From Variovorax davisae (GTDB lineage Bacteria; Pseudomonadota; Gammaproteobacteria; Burkholderiales; Burkholderiaceae_C), in contig NZ_JASZYS010000001.1 of assembly GCF_030316845.1 (NCBI RefSeq), positions 620,001 to 684,000 on the forward strand: a DNA stretch of 64,000 bases. Direction: 5' to 3'. Under the pieces are notes generated by a model. It ran no database searches, was not told where the DNA came from, and saw only the letters and a list, made by a program, of their open reading frames with translations. Position 1 is the first letter of the stretch; each line of letters opens with the position of its first letter. Both the position numbers and the translations under genes were made by a program. This document shows positions 9,114 through 19,732 of the stretch, piece after piece.

Positions 9114-11465
9114 TTGCAGCAGGTTTTGAATTTCAGGAACGAAGGAGATCATATCAAAAATATTGGCCATTCCGGCGCCTTGCTGGATGAAATTGAAGGA
9201 ACCGTCCAAGGACATCGCGACGGGCACGGTTTCGTACAACGCGATGACGGCGATGCCGACATCTATCTGCCCCCCAACGAAATGCGCGCGGTGCTGCACA
9301 AGGACCGCGTCAAGGCGCGGGTCGTGCGCCAGGATCGACGCGGTCGTCCCGAGGGGCGCGTGGTCGAGATCATCGAGCGGCCCGAGCAGCCGATCATCGG
9401 GCGCCTGCTGCATGAAGGCGGCGTCTGGCTGGTCGCGCCCGAGGACAAGCGCTACGGCCAGGACGTCCTGATTCCCAAGGGCGCGACCGGCACCGCCAAG
9501 GTCGGACAGGTGGTCGTGGTGCAGCTCACCGAGCCGCCCGCGCTGTTCGGCCAGCCGGTCGGCCGCGTCAAGGAAGTGCTCGGCGAGATCGACGACCCGG
9601 GCATGGAGATCGAGATCGCGGTGCGCAAGTACGGCGTCCCGCACGAGTTCTCCGAGGCCTGCCTGGCCGAGGCAAAGGCGATTCCCGACAAGGTGCGCCC
9701 GGCCGACAAGCACGGCCGCATCGACCTTACCGACGTGCCGCTGGTCACCATCGACGGCGAGGACGCGCGCGACTTCGACGATGCCGTGTACTGCGAGCCG
9801 GCCAAGGTCGGCCGCGGCAAGGGCTGGCGCCTGCTGGTCGCGATCGCCGACGTCAGCGCCTATGTGCAGACCGGATCGGCGATCGACATCGATGCCTACG
9901 ACCGCGCCACCAGCGTCTACTTCCCGCGTCGCGTGATTCCGATGCTGCCCGAGAAGCTGTCCAACGGCCTGTGCTCGCTCAACCCCGAAGTCGAGCGCCT
10001 GTGCATGGTGTGCGACATGCTGGTGGCGGCCGACGGCGAGATCTACGCCTACCAGTTCTACCCGGCCGTGATGTGGAGCCATGCCCGCTTCACCTACACC
10101 GAGGTGGCGGCGATCCTCGGCAACACGCGCGGGCCGGAGGCGCTGAAGCGCAAGGAGCGCGTCAAGGACCTGCTGAACCTGCACGACGTGTATCGCGCGC
10201 TGCTGAAGCAGCGCGGCAAGCGCGGCGCGGTCGACTTCGAAACCACCGAGACGCAGATCATCTGCGACGATGCCGGGCGCATCGAGAAGATCGTGCCGCG
10301 CACGCGCAACGAGGCGCACCGGCTGATCGAGGAAGCGATGCTGGCGGCCAACGTCTGCAGCGCCGACTTCATCGCCGAGGGCAAGCATCCCGGCCTCTTC
10401 CGGGTACACGAGGGCCCCACGCCCGAAAAGAAGGAAATCCTGCGCGGCTACCTCAAGGCCATGGGGGTGGGCCTGTCGATCACCGACGATCCGAAGCCGG
10501 GCGAGTTCCAGGCGATCGCCGAGGCGACAAAGGACCGGCCCGACTCGCAGCAGATCCACACGATGCTGCTGCGCTCGATGCAGCAGGCCATCTACACGCC
10601 GATCAACAGCGGCCACTTCGGTCTCGCCTACGAGGCCTACACGCACTTCACGAGCCCGATCCGCCGCTATCCCGACTTGCTGGTGCATCGGGTGATCAAG
10701 GCGATCCTCGGCAAGACCAAGTACCAGCTGCCGATGCTGCCGACCCCGGGCGAGGCGCATGCCAAGCTAGCCAAGCGGCTCGCTTCGCGCGTGAAGGCGC
10801 CGACCAGCAAGCCGCAGAAGGCCACGGTCGCGCCGACCAAGGAGACGCTGGCCTGGGAGGCCGCGGGCCTGCATTGCAGCGCCAACGAGCGGCGCGCCGA
10901 CGAGGCCAGCCGCGACGTCGAGGCCTGGCTCAAGTGCAAGTACATGCGCGAGCACCTCGGCGAGGAATATGGCGGCGTGGTCACGGCCGCGACCACCTTC
11001 GGCATCTTCGTCACGCTCGACGCCATGTACGTCGAGGGCCTGGTGCACATCACCGAGCTCGGCGGCGAATACTTCAAGTTCGACGAGCACCGCCAGGAAC
11101 TGCGCGGCGAGCGCACCGGCATCCGCTATGCGATCGGCACCCGGGTCCGGGTGCAGGTGAGCCGGGTCGACCTCGATGGCCGCAAGATCGATTTCCGCCT
11201 GATGCGCGAAGGCGAGGAACTGACGGCGCGGGCGATGAAGGACAAGGGCGCGTCCAGCGGCGGCGTGCCGGCCAAGGCCTCGACCAAGCGCTCGCGCAGC
11301 AAGGCCGAGGCGCCGCCCGAGCGCACCGAACGCCCGGAGCGCGGCGACCGGGTCGAGCGGGCGGACCGCGTCGCCGCGGCGGCGCCACAATCCGCGATGC
11401 AGGCATTCAGAACCGCCGTCAAGAAGGCGGCCAACAAGATGAAGGGGCGCAAGCCGCGCCGCTGA
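9114..11465 (+). CDS. rnr: ribonuclease R
   Basis: 3'-5' exoribonuclease of the RNase II superfamily that degrades structured RNA, including rRNA and tmRNA-tagged messages. Cold-shock/OB domains are followed by the RNB catalytic core with the Asp cluster [12 protein letters not shown] (about 214-225) and [12 protein letters not shown]. An S1 domain (about 616-700) and a basic Lys/Arg/Glu tail of some 60 residues complete it. No in-frame ATG precedes the conserved part. The first possible start is TTG 9114 and another is TTG 9180. A strong GAAGGAG (9141-9147) lies between them, five bases before an in-frame ATC at 9153. The N-terminal helix-turn-helix domain of E. coli RNase R is absent whichever start is used. 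Confidence 0.93.
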   Translation: MQQVLNFRNEGDHIKNIGHSGALLDEIEGTVQGHRDGHGFVQRDDGDADIYLPPNEMRAVLHKDRVKARVVRQDRRGRPEGRVVEIIERPEQPIIGRLLHEGGVWLVAPEDKRYGQDVLIPKGATGTAKVGQVVVVQLTEPPALFGQPVGRVKEVLGEIDDPGMEIEIAVRKYGVPHEFSEACLAEAKAIPDKVRPADKHGRIDLTDVPLVTIDGEDARDFDDAVYCEPAKVGRGKGWRLLVAIADVSAYVQTGSAIDIDAYDRATSVYFPRRVIPMLPEKLSNGLCSLNPEVERLCMVCDMLVAADGEIYAYQFYPAVMWSHARFTYTEVAAILGNTRGPEALKRKERVKDLLNLHDVYRALLKQRGKRGAVDFETTETQIICDDAGRIEKIVPRTRNEAHRLIEEAMLAANVCSADFIAEGKHPGLFRVHEGPTPEKKEILRGYLKAMGVGLSITDDPKPGEFQAIAEATKDRPDSQQIHTMLLRSMQQAIYTPINSGHFGLAYEAYTHFTSPIRRYPDLLVHRVIKAILGKTKYQLPMLPTPGEAHAKLAKRLASRVKAPTSKPQKATVAPTKETLAWEAAGLHCSANERRADEASRDVEAWLKCKYMREHLGEEYGGVVTAATTFGIFVTLDAMYVEGLVHITELGGEYFKFDEHRQELRGERTGIRYAIGTRVRVQVSRVDLDGRKIDFRLMREGEELTARAMKDKGASSGGVPAKASTKRSRSKAEAPPERTERPERGDRVERADRVAAAAPQSAMQAFRTAVKKAANKMKGRKPRR

Positions 11466-11482
11466 AAACCAGGAGCACAGGA

Positions 11483-12244
11483 ATGAGTGGAGAGAAACCA
11501 GGCCGGATCGCGGTCGTCACGGGCGCCGGCAGCGGCATCGGCCGCGCGGCTGCGCTGGCCCTGCTGGGCGATGGCTGGAGCGTGGTGCTGGCCGGTCGCC
11601 GGCCGGAGCCGCTCGAACAGGTCGCCAAGGAGTCGGGCGCCGGCGCCAGGGCGCTGGCAGTGCCCACCGACGTGGCCGATGCGGCATCGGTCAAGGCGCT
11701 GTTCGATGCGGCGGTCGAACGCTTCGGGCGGGTCGACCTGCTGTTCAACAACGCCGGCGTCGGCAACCCGCCGGGACCGTTCGAGGACTGGACGCCCGAG
11801 CAGTGGCAGGGCGTGGTCGACATCAACCTGACCGGCATGTTCTTCTGCATCCAGCAGGCCTTCCGCACCATGAAGACGCAGACGCCGCGCGGCGGCCGCA
11901 TCATCAACAACGGCTCGATCTCGGCCACCACGCCGCGGCCCAACTCGATCGCCTACACCGCGACCAAGCACGCCGTGAAGGGGCTGACCAAGACCGCTTC
12001 GCTGGACGGCCGCAAGTACGACATCGCCGTCGGCCAGGTCGACGTCGGCAACGCAATGACCGAACTGGCGGCCCGGATGACCAAGGGCGTGCCGCAGGCC
12101 AGCGGCGAGATCGCCATCGAGCCCGTGATCGATGTCGCCATCGTCGGGCAGTCGGTGCTCTACATGGCCAACCTGCCGCTGGAAGCCAACGTGTTGTTCC
12201 ACACGATCATGGCGACCAAGATGCCCTTCGTCGGGCGAGGCTAG
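11483..12244 (+). CDS. SDR family oxidoreductase
   Basis: 253-aa classical short-chain dehydrogenase/reductase using NAD(P)H; the substrate is unknown. The cofactor loop is TGAGSGIG (13-20). NNAG lies at the end of beta-4. A Ser...Tyr-x-x-x-Lys catalytic set (NNGSIS, then AYTATKHA) follows. After the catalytic Lys it reads [17 protein letters not shown], a common SDR helix. AGGAG precedes the ATG by seven bases. It follows rnr after 17 bp, so the two are probably co-transcribed. Its TAG stop overlaps the stop of the convergent nnr gene (CTAG). Confidence 0.9.
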   Translation: MSGEKPGRIAVVTGAGSGIGRAAALALLGDGWSVVLAGRRPEPLEQVAKESGAGARALAVPTDVADAASVKALFDAAVERFGRVDLLFNNAGVGNPPGPFEDWTPEQWQGVVDINLTGMFFCIQQAFRTMKTQTPRGGRIINNGSISATTPRPNSIAYTATKHAVKGLTKTASLDGRKYDIAVGQVDVGNAMTELAARMTKGVPQASGEIAIEPVIDVAIVGQSVLYMANLPLEANVLFHTIMATKMPFVGRG

Positions 12245-13701
12245 CGCAAGGGCAGGCCGCCACCGGCCAGTGCGCCGGCGGTGAGCGGGACGCCGGCGGG
12301 CCAGCGGTCGGCCAGGTCGCCGTGCGTCCAGACGGCTTCGCTGGCCGCGGCCAGTGCCGGCCGGCCCGCGGCCAGCCGGGCCCCGACCATGCCCGCCAGC
12401 ACGTCGCCGGTGCCGGCCGTGGCGAGCCGCGCGTTGCCGCTCGGATTGATCACCGGCAGCTCGCCGGCTGCGGCGACGACCGTGCCGGAGCCTTTCAGCA
12501 CCACCACCGCCCCGAAGCGCGCCGCCAGCCGCGCGGCCGCGCCGAGACGGTCGGCCTGGACTTGGGCGGTGCGCGTGCCCAGCAGCCGCGCCGCCTCGAG
12601 CGGATGGGGGGTCAGCACTGTCGACCGGCCGGCCTGCTGCCGGGCCAGCAACTGCCCCTGCAGGCTGGCATCGCCGGCGATGGCGTTGAGGGCGTCCGCA
12701 TCGAGCACCAGCGCGCCGGCCTCGGCCAGCACGCGCGGCAGCACCGCGGCGACCGCGCTGCCGCCGCCGCAGCCGCAGACCACGGTCATCAGGCCCAGGT
12801 CCAGGGCTTCGGGGCGGCGGAACATCAGCTCGGGGCGCATCGGGTCGATCGGTGCGATGCCGCTGTCCAGCGGGGCGACGAACACCCGCCCGGCGCCGGC
12901 CGAGAGCGCGGCCGTGGCCGCCAGCAGGGCGGCCCCCGCCATGCCGGGCGCGCCGCCGATGACCGCGACGTCGCCGTAGCTGCCCTTGTGGGAGGACTGC
13001 GGCCGGCTGGCGGCGGGCGTCGCGCCGGGCAGGCGCGCCACCGGCGCCTCGGCGCCAAGCGCCAGCCCCAGGTCGTCGAACCAGACCTCGCCGGCGGCAT
13101 CGCGGCCCTGGGCGGTGAAGAGGCCGGGCTTCAGGGTCAGCAGGCTCAGGCAGAGGCGAAGGGCCGGCGCCCGGGCCGGCAGCTCGAACGACAGCACGCC
13201 GGTGTCGGTGTCCAGCCCCGAAGGCGTGTCCACGCTCAGCACCGGCACCGGGCCGGCGTGCATGCGACGCAGCCACTCGAGCATCTGTCCTTCGGGCGCC
13301 CGGGCCGCGCCGATGCCCAGCAGGGCGTCGATCGCCAGCTCGCAGTGCGCCGGCGGCGCGTCGGCGAAGACGACACCGGCGTCGCGCGCGCGCTGCAGCG
13401 ACGCGCGGGCATCGGCCGGGCGTCGCGCGTCGTCGCCGATGCAACTGACGACCGGCGCGAAACCGCGTGCGCGCAACTGCGCCGCGGCCTCGAAGCCGTC
13501 GCCGCCGTTGTTGCCCGGGCCGCAGGCGATCCAGATCGTCCGCGCCTGCGGCGCGATCGCCATGGCGAGGCGCGCCACCGCCAGGCCGGCGCGCTGCATC
13601 AGCGCGTGGGGCGGCAGGGCGGCGGCGGCCGCCTGTTCGATCCGCCGCGTGGCCGCGATGTCGAACAGGTGGCCGGCGCTGGCGGACGTGATGCGGTGCA
13701 T
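12241..13701 (-). CDS. nnr: bifunctional NAD(P)H-hydrate repair enzyme (epimerase + dehydratase)
   Basis: It repairs damaged, hydrated NAD(P)H. The N-terminal YjeF domain (about 1-215, with [13 protein letters not shown]) epimerises R- and S-NAD(P)HX. The C-terminal ribokinase-like domain (about 225-480) dehydrates S-NAD(P)HX with ADP or ATP; it carries [20 protein letters not shown] with the catalytic Asp in GTGD. The start at ATG 13701 gives 486 aa, a normal length for the fusion. The open frame continues 43 codons upstream without family similarity. The dadA gene lies 7 bp upstream. Confidence 0.93.
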   Translation of the reverse strand: MHRITSASAGHLFDIAATRRIEQAAAAALPPHALMQRAGLAVARLAMAIAPQARTIWIACGPGNNGGDGFEAAAQLRARGFAPVVSCIGDDARRPADARASLQRARDAGVVFADAPPAHCELAIDALLGIGAARAPEGQMLEWLRRMHAGPVPVLSVDTPSGLDTDTGVLSFELPARAPALRLCLSLLTLKPGLFTAQGRDAAGEVWFDDLGLALGAEAPVARLPGATPAASRPQSSHKGSYGDVAVIGGAPGMAGAALLAATAALSAGAGRVFVAPLDSGIAPIDPMRPELMFRRPEALDLGLMTVVCGCGGGSAVAAVLPRVLAEAGALVLDADALNAIAGDASLQGQLLARQQAGRSTVLTPHPLEAARLLGTRTAQVQADRLGAAARLAARFGAVVVLKGSGTVVAAAGELPVINPSGNARLATAGTGDVLAGMVGARLAAGRPALAAASEAVWTHGDLADRWPAGVPLTAGALAGGGLPLR

Positions 13702-13708
13702 GAGGCCC

Positions 13709-14965
13709 TCAGTGCTGCAGCAGGCGCTCGATGCCGAGCCCTTCGAGGTCGATCCCGGGGTCCTGGCCGGCGATGAGGTCGGCCAGCACCCGGGCACTGC
13801 CGCAGGACAGCGCCCAGCCGCTCGAGCCATGGCCGAGGTTGAGCCAGACGCCGGGCACCCCGCTGGCGCCGAGGATCGGCGGGCCGTCCGGCAGCATCGG
13901 GCGTGCGCCCTTCCACTGCTGGACGCCGGAGCGCAGCGTCACCGCGCCCGGGAACCAGTCCTGCAGCACCTTGTAGAGCGTCTGCAGCGAGGCCGGATTC
14001 AGCTGGGCGCCGGAACCGCCGAGTTCGGCGCTGCCGGCCACCCGCACGCGCAGTCCGAGCCGCGAGATCGCCACCTTGTAGCGTTCGTCCATCACGGCGC
14101 TGCGCGGCGCGTTGAGCGGCTCGCGGATCTGGGCGCTGACCGAATGGCCGTACACCGGCGCCAGCGGGATGCGCAAGCCCAGCGGCTTCAGCAGCGCGGC
14201 CGAGTCGACGCCGGCGCAGACCACCACGGCGTCGAAGCGATGGGCCTCCGAACCCGAGGCCAGCGACAGCGAGGTCGGGGCCGACCGGCTCATCGGGGCC
14301 AGGTCGCAATTGAAATGGAACTGGGCGCCGAGCGCCTCGGCCTCCCACTTGAGCAACAGGGCGAACTGCCGGCAGTTGGCGACTTCGTCGTCCGGCAGGT
14401 GGATCGCGCCGGCCAGCGCCGTGTCGGTGCTGAGCGCCGGCTCGATCTTGCGGGCCTCGTCGGCATCGAGCTCGCGGAAGCTGGCGCCCGCGGCCCGCAG
14501 CACGTCGAGCCCGGCCTGCACCAGCTTCTTCTCGCGCTTGGAGCGCAGCAGCACCATGTAGCCGTCGCTGCGCTCGTACTCGAGCTCGCAGGCCTCGGTG
14601 ATCGCGTGCAGGCGGTTGCGGCTGTAGAAGGCCAGGCGCTGCATCCGCGAGCGGTTGGCCAGGTAGGTCTCGAGCTTGCAGGCGCGCTGCCAACGCGCCA
14701 TGAAGCCGAGGTCCCGGGACGACAGGGGCCAGCGCAGCTTGATCGCGCCATGCGTGGACAGCAGCGAGCGCAGCACCTTGCCGCGCATGCCCGGGCCGGC
14801 CCAGGGAGTGACGTAGCCGGGCGCGACCACGCCCGCGTTGGCGAAGCTCGATTCCTCGGCGGCGGCGCCACGGCGCTCGAAGACGGCCACCTCGTGGCCG
14901 TCCGAGGCCAGCTCCCATGCTGTGGTGACGCCGATGATCCCGGCTCCCACGATCGCGATTTTCAT
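13709..14965 (-). CDS. dadA: D-amino acid dehydrogenase small subunit
   Basis: FAD-dependent membrane-associated dehydrogenase that converts D-amino acids, chiefly D-alanine, to 2-oxo acids and passes electrons to the respiratory chain. It is 418 aa from ATG 14965. It has an N-terminal FAD fold with IVGAGIIGVTTAWEL, then the DadA-type GVVAPGYVTPWAGPGMRGK and, near the end, LNLGHGSSGWALSCGSAR. The alanine racemase DadX partner is not in the window. It is probably transcribed with nnr, which begins 7 bp after its stop codon. Confidence 0.93.
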   Translation of the reverse strand: MKIAIVGAGIIGVTTAWELASDGHEVAVFERRGAAAEESSFANAGVVAPGYVTPWAGPGMRGKVLRSLLSTHGAIKLRWPLSSRDLGFMARWQRACKLETYLANRSRMQRLAFYSRNRLHAITEACELEYERSDGYMVLLRSKREKKLVQAGLDVLRAAGASFRELDADEARKIEPALSTDTALAGAIHLPDDEVANCRQFALLLKWEAEALGAQFHFNCDLAPMSRSAPTSLSLASGSEAHRFDAVVVCAGVDSAALLKPLGLRIPLAPVYGHSVSAQIREPLNAPRSAVMDERYKVAISRLGLRVRVAGSAELGGSGAQLNPASLQTLYKVLQDWFPGAVTLRSGVQQWKGARPMLPDGPPILGASGVPGVWLNLGHGSSGWALSCGSARVLADLIAGQDPGIDLEGLGIERLLQH

Positions 14966-15032
14966 TCGTTTCTTTGGCGGTGAAATGTGTGGTGCGGCGC
15001 TTCCTCCTGAAGCCACGCCGACCCTGCCGACT

Positions 15033-16352
15033 TTATAGCGCCCGCTCGACCTGCCGCGCGACGGCGAGCACGGCGTCGTCGTGCAGCGCTGCATGCCACA
15101 GCATCAGGCCCACCGGCAGTTCGTCGGCGGCCTGGCAGGGCAGCGAGATGGCGCAGCCGTCGAGCATGTTGACCACCGAGGGATTGCGCAGCAGCAGGGC
15201 GTTCAGCCGGAAGAACGCGTCGTCGCGCGCCTCGCCGGGCGCGACCTCGGCGATCGCCGGCGCCGTGACCGGCACGGTGGGCGACAGCACGGCGTCGAAG
15301 GGCGACAGCGCGTGCGCCATGCGGCCGATCCATTCGTTCCGGGCCCGGACCAGGTCGAGGTACTCGTACGCCCTCATGTTGGCGCCCAGGAGAATTCGCC
15401 GCGCCACGCGCGGGTCGTAGCCGGCGCCGCTGCGTTCCAGCAGCAGGCGGTGCCAGGCGTAGGCTTCGGCGGGCGAGAAGCCGCCGGTGGCATTGATCGC
15501 GGGCAGGTCGGCCAGCGCCGGCAGGTCGATCTCCTCGATCCGTGCGCCGGCAGCGCCGAGCCGGCTCAAGGTCCGCTCGAAGGCCCTGGCGACCACCGGG
15601 TCGAGGCCGTCCTGGAACAGGGAGCGCGCCACCGCCAGGCGGTAGGCGCTCAGCGGCGCGGCGCCGGGCGTCACGCGGCGTGCCGCCAGGATCTCGTGCG
15701 CCGTGACCGCATCGCGCACCGAGCGCGTCATGGCGCAGACGGTGTCGAGCGTGGTCGACAGGGGCAGGGCGCCCTGCGTCGGCACCAGCCGGGCGGTACT
15801 CTTGAAGCCGACGATGCCGTTGAGCGCCGCCGGGATCCGGATCGAGCCGCCGGTGTCGGAGCCGAGCCCGACGAAGGCCGCGCCGCTGGCCACCGAGATC
15901 GCGGCGCCGGACGAGGAGCCGCCCGGGATGCGCGGCGTGGCCGGATCACAGAGATTGGCCGGCGTGCCGTGGTGCGGGTTGATGCCGACGCCCGAAAAGG
16001 CGAACTCGGTCATGTTGGTGCGGCCCAGCAGGGCGCCGCCGGCGGCCCGCAGGCGCGCCACGGCGACCGCGTCGGCACGGGCGGCCGGCGCATGGGCCAG
16101 CACCACCGAGCCGGCCGGCGTAGGCTGGCCGGCGACATCGAACAGGTCCTTGACCGAGAAGGCCAGTCCGGCGAGCGGCTGGCTCGGACGGGCCGCCACG
16201 GCGTCCCGGGCGGCTTCCTCCGGCAGGATGCGGGTGAAGGCATGGGCGCAGCCCGGGGCGGCGGCGGCCGCCAGGCTGTGCGCCATTTCGGTGCGTGCGT
16301 CGGAGGTGGCCGCCAGCAGGGCGAGGCGGGTGGCGTGCAGGTCTGGGCGCAT
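15033..16352 (-). CDS. amidase (amidase signature family)
   Basis: 439-aa amide hydrolase with the Ser-cisSer-Lys triad: Lys68 in FSVKDLFDV, the cis-Ser in PGGSSSGAA (about 146-147) and the nucleophile Ser170 in GSDTGGSIR. No GatB or GatC gene lies near, and the C-terminal half differs from GatA, so it is probably a metabolic amidase rather than Glu-tRNA amidotransferase. The substrate cannot be told from the sequence. It lies 67 bp upstream of dadA on the same strand and may belong to the same nitrogen-related unit. It diverges from rpsB. Confidence 0.85.
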   Translation of the reverse strand: MRPDLHATRLALLAATSDARTEMAHSLAAAAAPGCAHAFTRILPEEAARDAVAARPSQPLAGLAFSVKDLFDVAGQPTPAGSVVLAHAPAARADAVAVARLRAAGGALLGRTNMTEFAFSGVGINPHHGTPANLCDPATPRIPGGSSSGAAISVASGAAFVGLGSDTGGSIRIPAALNGIVGFKSTARLVPTQGALPLSTTLDTVCAMTRSVRDAVTAHEILAARRVTPGAAPLSAYRLAVARSLFQDGLDPVVARAFERTLSRLGAAGARIEEIDLPALADLPAINATGGFSPAEAYAWHRLLLERSGAGYDPRVARRILLGANMRAYEYLDLVRARNEWIGRMAHALSPFDAVLSPTVPVTAPAIAEVAPGEARDDAFFRLNALLLRNPSVVNMLDGCAISLPCQAADELPVGLMLWHAALHDDAVLAVARQVERAL

Positions 16353-16394
16353 GGTGAGGGGAGGGGGTGAAAGAGGGGGGGCAAGAGCGCGGCG

Positions 16395-16403
16395 TGCTAT
16401 ACT
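16395..16403 (+). promoter_or_regulatory. extended -10 promoter of the rpsB operon
   Basis: TGC-TATACT gives a TGn extended -10 hexamer (TATACT 16398-16403) in the 196-bp gap between the divergent amidase and rpsB genes. No good -35 is visible, as is common with extended -10 elements. Transcription would start near 16410, leaving a leader of about 140 nt. Confidence 0.55.
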
Positions 16404-16458
16404 CCTTGGGTTTCGCCCACCGGCCGCTGGGGCCTAGCGAGCGAGACGCATCCGCAAA

Positions 16459-16518
16459 CCAGCCCAATCAAGGTGTTGTGAGGCTTTCCCGAATGGAAAG
16501 GCGCACAAAACGGGCTGG
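16459..16518 (+). promoter_or_regulatory. structured rpsB mRNA leader, candidate S2 autoregulatory site
   Basis: Nested inverted repeats lie in the untranslated leader. An outer 7-bp stem CCAGCCC (16459-16465) / GGGCTGG (16512-16518) encloses a 6-bp hairpin CTTTCC (16484-16489) / GGAAAG (16495-16500). The Shine-Dalgarno TTGGAG (16535-16540) follows. In E. coli, S2 represses rpsB-tsf through its leader. Whether this structure plays that role is inference. Confidence 0.4.
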
Positions 16519-16548
16519 ATTTTAGACCCAACCTTTGGAGTTATTCCT

Positions 16549-17304
16549 ATGTCGACCACCATGCGCGAAATGCTGGAAGCCGGTGTCCATTTCGGTCACC
16601 AGACCCGCTTCTGGAACCCCAAGATGGCCCCGTTCATCTTCGGCCATCGCAACAAGATCCACATCATCAACCTGGAAAAGTCGCTTCCGATGTTCCAGGA
16701 TGCGATGAAGTACGCCAAGCAGCTCACCGCCAACCGCGGCACCATCCTGATGGTCGGCACCAAGCGCCAGGCGCGCGAAATCGTGGCTGCCGAAGCCCGT
16801 CGCGCCGGCGTGCCCTTCGTCGACACCCGCTGGCTCGGCGGCATGCTGACCAACTTCAAGACGGTCAAGACCTCGATCAAGCGCCTGAAGGACATGAAGG
16901 CCCAGCAGGAAGCCGGCCTCGACAGCCTGAGCAAGAAAGAGCAGCTGACCTTCTCGCGCGAGATCGCCAAGCTGGAAAAGGACATCGGCGGCATCCAGGA
17001 CATGACCGCGCTGCCCGACGCCATCTTCGTGATCGACGTCGGCTTCCACAAGATCGCCGTTGCCGAAGCCAAGAAGCTCGGCATCCCGCTGATCGGCGTG
17101 GTCGACTCCAACCACTCGCCTGAAGGCATCGACTACGTGATCCCGGGCAACGACGACTCGTCGAAGGCCGTCACGCTGTACGCCCGCGGCATCGCCGACG
17201 CCATCATCGAAGGCCGCAACAGCGGCGTGAACGACGTCGTCAAGGCCGTGGCCGAAGGCAGCGGCGACGAATTCGTCGAAGTCGAAGAGGGCGCTTCGGC
17301 CTGA
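16549..17304 (+). CDS. rpsB: 30S ribosomal protein S2
   Basis: 251 aa. An essential small-subunit protein that joins late, near the 30S platform, and binds S1. The family signature [20 protein letters not shown] is at the N-terminus. The second block [21 protein letters not shown] and the acidic end (EFVEVEEGA) are typical. ATG 16549 has TTGGAG eight bases before it. It is the first gene of the rpsB-tsf-pyrH-frr run, with an attenuator-like hairpin just after it. Confidence 0.98.
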   Translation: MSTTMREMLEAGVHFGHQTRFWNPKMAPFIFGHRNKIHIINLEKSLPMFQDAMKYAKQLTANRGTILMVGTKRQAREIVAAEARRAGVPFVDTRWLGGMLTNFKTVKTSIKRLKDMKAQQEAGLDSLSKKEQLTFSREIAKLEKDIGGIQDMTALPDAIFVIDVGFHKIAVAEAKKLGIPLIGVVDSNHSPEGIDYVIPGNDDSSKAVTLYARGIADAIIEGRNSGVNDVVKAVAEGSGDEFVEVEEGASA

Positions 17305-17327
17305 TTCGAGCTCGCTCGAGCCTGAAG

Positions 17328-17352
17328 AAGGGGCTTGTTGCCCCTTTTTTTT
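17328..17352 (+). terminator. hairpin with T-run between rpsB and tsf
   Basis: AAGGGGC (17328-17334), loop TTGTT, GCCCCTT (17340-17346), then an unbroken T-run to 17352. It is a good intrinsic terminator that may act as an attenuator, lowering tsf relative to rpsB. Confidence 0.8.
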
Positions 17353-17414
17353 AATCTGATTTTCGCGGCCGCCCCCGGGGCGCCCGCCACTGACAAACCG
17401 AACGGAGAACACTC

Positions 17415-18338
17415 ATGGCAACGATCACCGCAAGCATGGTTGGCGAACTGCGCGCAAAAACCGACGCCCCGATGATGGAGTGCAAGAAGGCCCTGACCGA
17501 GGCCGACGGCAACATGGACAAGGCCGAAGAGCTGCTGCGCATCAAGCTCGGCAACAAGGCCGGCAAGGCCTCGGGCCGCATCACGGCCGAAGGCGTGGTC
17601 ACGGCTTTCGTCGACGGCGATGCCGGCGCGATGATCGAGATCAACTGCGAAACCGACTTCGTCACCAAGAACGACAGCTTCCTCGCGCTGGCCAACGCCG
17701 CCGCCATGCTGGTCGCCAAGAACAACCCGGCCGACATCGCCGCGCTGGGCGCCCTGGCCTACGAGCAGGACGGCTTCGGCCCCACGCTGGAAGACGTGCG
17801 CAAGGGCCTGATCGGCAAGATCGGCGAGAACATGAGCTTCCGCCGCTTCAAGCGCTTTGCCGGCAACGGCAAGCTGGCTTCGTACCTGCACGGCACGCGC
17901 ATCGGCGTGATGGTCGAGTTCGAAGGCGACGACACCTCGGCCAAGGACGTCGCGATGCACATCGCCGCCATGAAGCCGGTGGCGATCTCGGCCTCGGACG
18001 TGCCCGCCGACCTGATCGAGAAGGAACGCGCGGTCGCCGCCGGCAAGGCCGAGGAAGACCGCAAGGTCGCCGAAGCTGCGGGCAAGCAGCCGCAGCCGGC
18101 CGACATCGTTGCCAAGCGCATCGAAGGCGGCGTGCAGAAGTACCTCAAGGAGGTCTCGTTGCACAACCAGCCTTTCGTCAAGAACGACAAGCAGACCGTC
18201 GAGCAGATGCTCAAGGCCGCCAGCACCTCGATCAAGGGCTTCACGCTCTACGTGGTCGGCGAAGGCATCGAGAAGAAGGTCGACGACTTCGCCGCCGAAG
18301 TGGCGGCGCAGGTCGCGGCCGCCAAGGCTGCGGCCTGA
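17415..18338 (+). CDS. tsf: translation elongation factor Ts
   Basis: 307 aa. The guanine-nucleotide exchange factor that recycles EF-Tu-GDP. The N-terminal UBA-like module has the hallmark [16 protein letters not shown]. Next comes the core contact region, with [11 protein letters not shown] as the second EF-Ts signature. A coiled-coil part is present in the middle ([18 protein letters not shown]). CGGAGAA lies seven bases before the ATG. A terminator follows the gene. Confidence 0.98.
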   Translation: MATITASMVGELRAKTDAPMMECKKALTEADGNMDKAEELLRIKLGNKAGKASGRITAEGVVTAFVDGDAGAMIEINCETDFVTKNDSFLALANAAAMLVAKNNPADIAALGALAYEQDGFGPTLEDVRKGLIGKIGENMSFRRFKRFAGNGKLASYLHGTRIGVMVEFEGDDTSAKDVAMHIAAMKPVAISASDVPADLIEKERAVAAGKAEEDRKVAEAAGKQPQPADIVAKRIEGGVQKYLKEVSLHNQPFVKNDKQTVEQMLKAASTSIKGFTLYVVGEGIEKKVDDFAAEVAAQVAAAKAAA

Positions 18339-18351
18339 GTCGCGCCGCAGG

Positions 18352-18383
18352 GCGGCAGCGCCCGTGACGCGCTGCCGCTTTTT
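18352..18383 (+). terminator. Rho-independent terminator after tsf
   Basis: A perfect 9-bp stem GCGGCAGCG (18352-18360) / CGCTGCCGC (18370-18378) has a 9-nt loop and five Ts. It partly separates rpsB-tsf from pyrH-frr. Confidence 0.75.
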
Positions 18384-18431
18384 CACAGTCACGTCTTACA
18401 CTCGCCCCCGCCAACTCCAAAGGATCCATCC

Positions 18432-19154
18432 ATGTCAGAAGCCCGCCCAGCCCACAAGCGAATCTTGTTGAAGCTGTCGGGCGAGGCGTTGATGGGCGAC
18501 GACGCCTTCGGCATCAATCGCGCGACCATCGTGCGCATGGTCGGCGAGGTGGCCGAGGTCGTGAACATGGGCGTCGAGGTGGCGGTCGTGATCGGCGGCG
18601 GCAACATCTTCCGCGGCGTCGCCGGCGGCTCGGTGGGCATGGACCGCGCCACGGCCGACTACATGGGCATGCTTGCCACGGTCATGAACGCGCTGGCGCT
18701 GGCCGACGCCATGAACAAGCAGGGCCTGATCGCCCGCGTGATGTCGGCGATCGCGATCGAGCAGGTGGTCGAGCCCTACGTGCGCCCCAAGGCCTTGCAG
18801 TACCTCGAAGAGGGCAAGGTCGTGATCTTCGCGGCCGGCACCGGCAACCCCTTCTTCACGACCGACACCGCCGCCGCACTGCGCGGCGCCGAGATCGGCG
18901 CCGAGCTGGTGCTGAAGGCCACCAAGGTCGACGGCGTCTACACCGCCGACCCCAAGAAGGACCCGGACGCGACGCGCTACACCAACCTGAGCTTCGACGA
19001 AGCCATTGCCCAGAACCTCGGCATCATGGACGCCACGGCCTTCGCGCTGTGCCGTGACCAGAACCTGCCGATCAAGGTGTTCTCGATCTTCAAGAACGGC
19101 GCCCTCAAGCGCGTCGTGATGGGCGAGGACGAAGGTACCCTCGTGCACGCTTGA
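18432..19154 (+). CDS. pyrH: UMP kinase
   Basis: It phosphorylates UMP to UDP with ATP; a hexameric bacterial enzyme of the amino-acid kinase fold, regulated by GTP and UTP in the family. It is 240 aa. The N-terminal KLSGEALMG and [10 protein letters not shown] are the nucleotide and UMP binding glycine loops. [15 protein letters not shown] and the C-terminal [11 protein letters not shown] complete the family pattern. It starts 49 bp after the tsf terminator and 13 bp before frr, so these two form a pair. Confidence 0.97.
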   Translation: MSEARPAHKRILLKLSGEALMGDDAFGINRATIVRMVGEVAEVVNMGVEVAVVIGGGNIFRGVAGGSVGMDRATADYMGMLATVMNALALADAMNKQGLIARVMSAIAIEQVVEPYVRPKALQYLEEGKVVIFAAGTGNPFFTTDTAAALRGAEIGAELVLKATKVDGVYTADPKKDPDATRYTNLSFDEAIAQNLGIMDATAFALCRDQNLPIKVFSIFKNGALKRVVMGEDEGTLVHA

Positions 19155-19167
19155 GGAAAATGAATCC

Positions 19168-19731
19168 ATGACCACCATTGCAGAAATCCGCAGCGCGACC
19201 GACGCCAAGATGAACCAGTCGCTCGCCGCCTTCCAGAACAACCTGACCAAGATCCGCACCGGCCGCGCCAATCCGGCGCTGCTGGACTCGATCCATGTCG
19301 ACTACTACGGCTCGGCCGTGCCGCTGTCGCAGGTAGCCAACGTATCGCTGCTCGACTCCCGCACGATCAGCGTCCAGCCCTGGGAAAAGGGCATGGGCGC
19401 CAAGATCGAGAAGGCCATCCGCGAAAGCGACCTGGGCCTGAACCCGGCCTCGATGGGCGACCTGATCCGCGTGCCGCTGCCGCCGATGAGCGAAGAGCGC
19501 CGCAAGGAAATGACCAAGCTGGTGCGCAACGAAGGCGAGGGCGCCAAGATCGCGACCCGCAACCTGCGCCGCGACGCCAACGACGCGATCAAGAAGCTGG
19601 TCAAGGACAAGCTGGCCTCGGAAGACGACCAGAAGCGGGCCGAGACCGAGATCCAGAAGGTCACCGACCGCCACATCGCCGAAATCGACCGCCTGGTAAC
19701 GTCCAAAGAAGCCGAGATCATGGCGGTCTGA
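19168..19731 (+). CDS. frr: ribosome recycling factor
   Basis: 187-aa factor that splits post-termination ribosomes together with EF-G. The family pattern is clear: [19 protein letters not shown] in domain I, VQPWEKGM...IEKAI in domain II and the basic [18 protein letters not shown], with a long helical C-terminus. The uppS start lies one base after its stop, so translation is probably coupled. Confidence 0.98.
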   Translation: MTTIAEIRSATDAKMNQSLAAFQNNLTKIRTGRANPALLDSIHVDYYGSAVPLSQVANVSLLDSRTISVQPWEKGMGAKIEKAIRESDLGLNPASMGDLIRVPLPPMSEERRKEMTKLVRNEGEGAKIATRNLRRDANDAIKKLVKDKLASEDDQKRAETEIQKVTDRHIAEIDRLVTSKEAEIMAV

Positions 19732-19732
19732 G

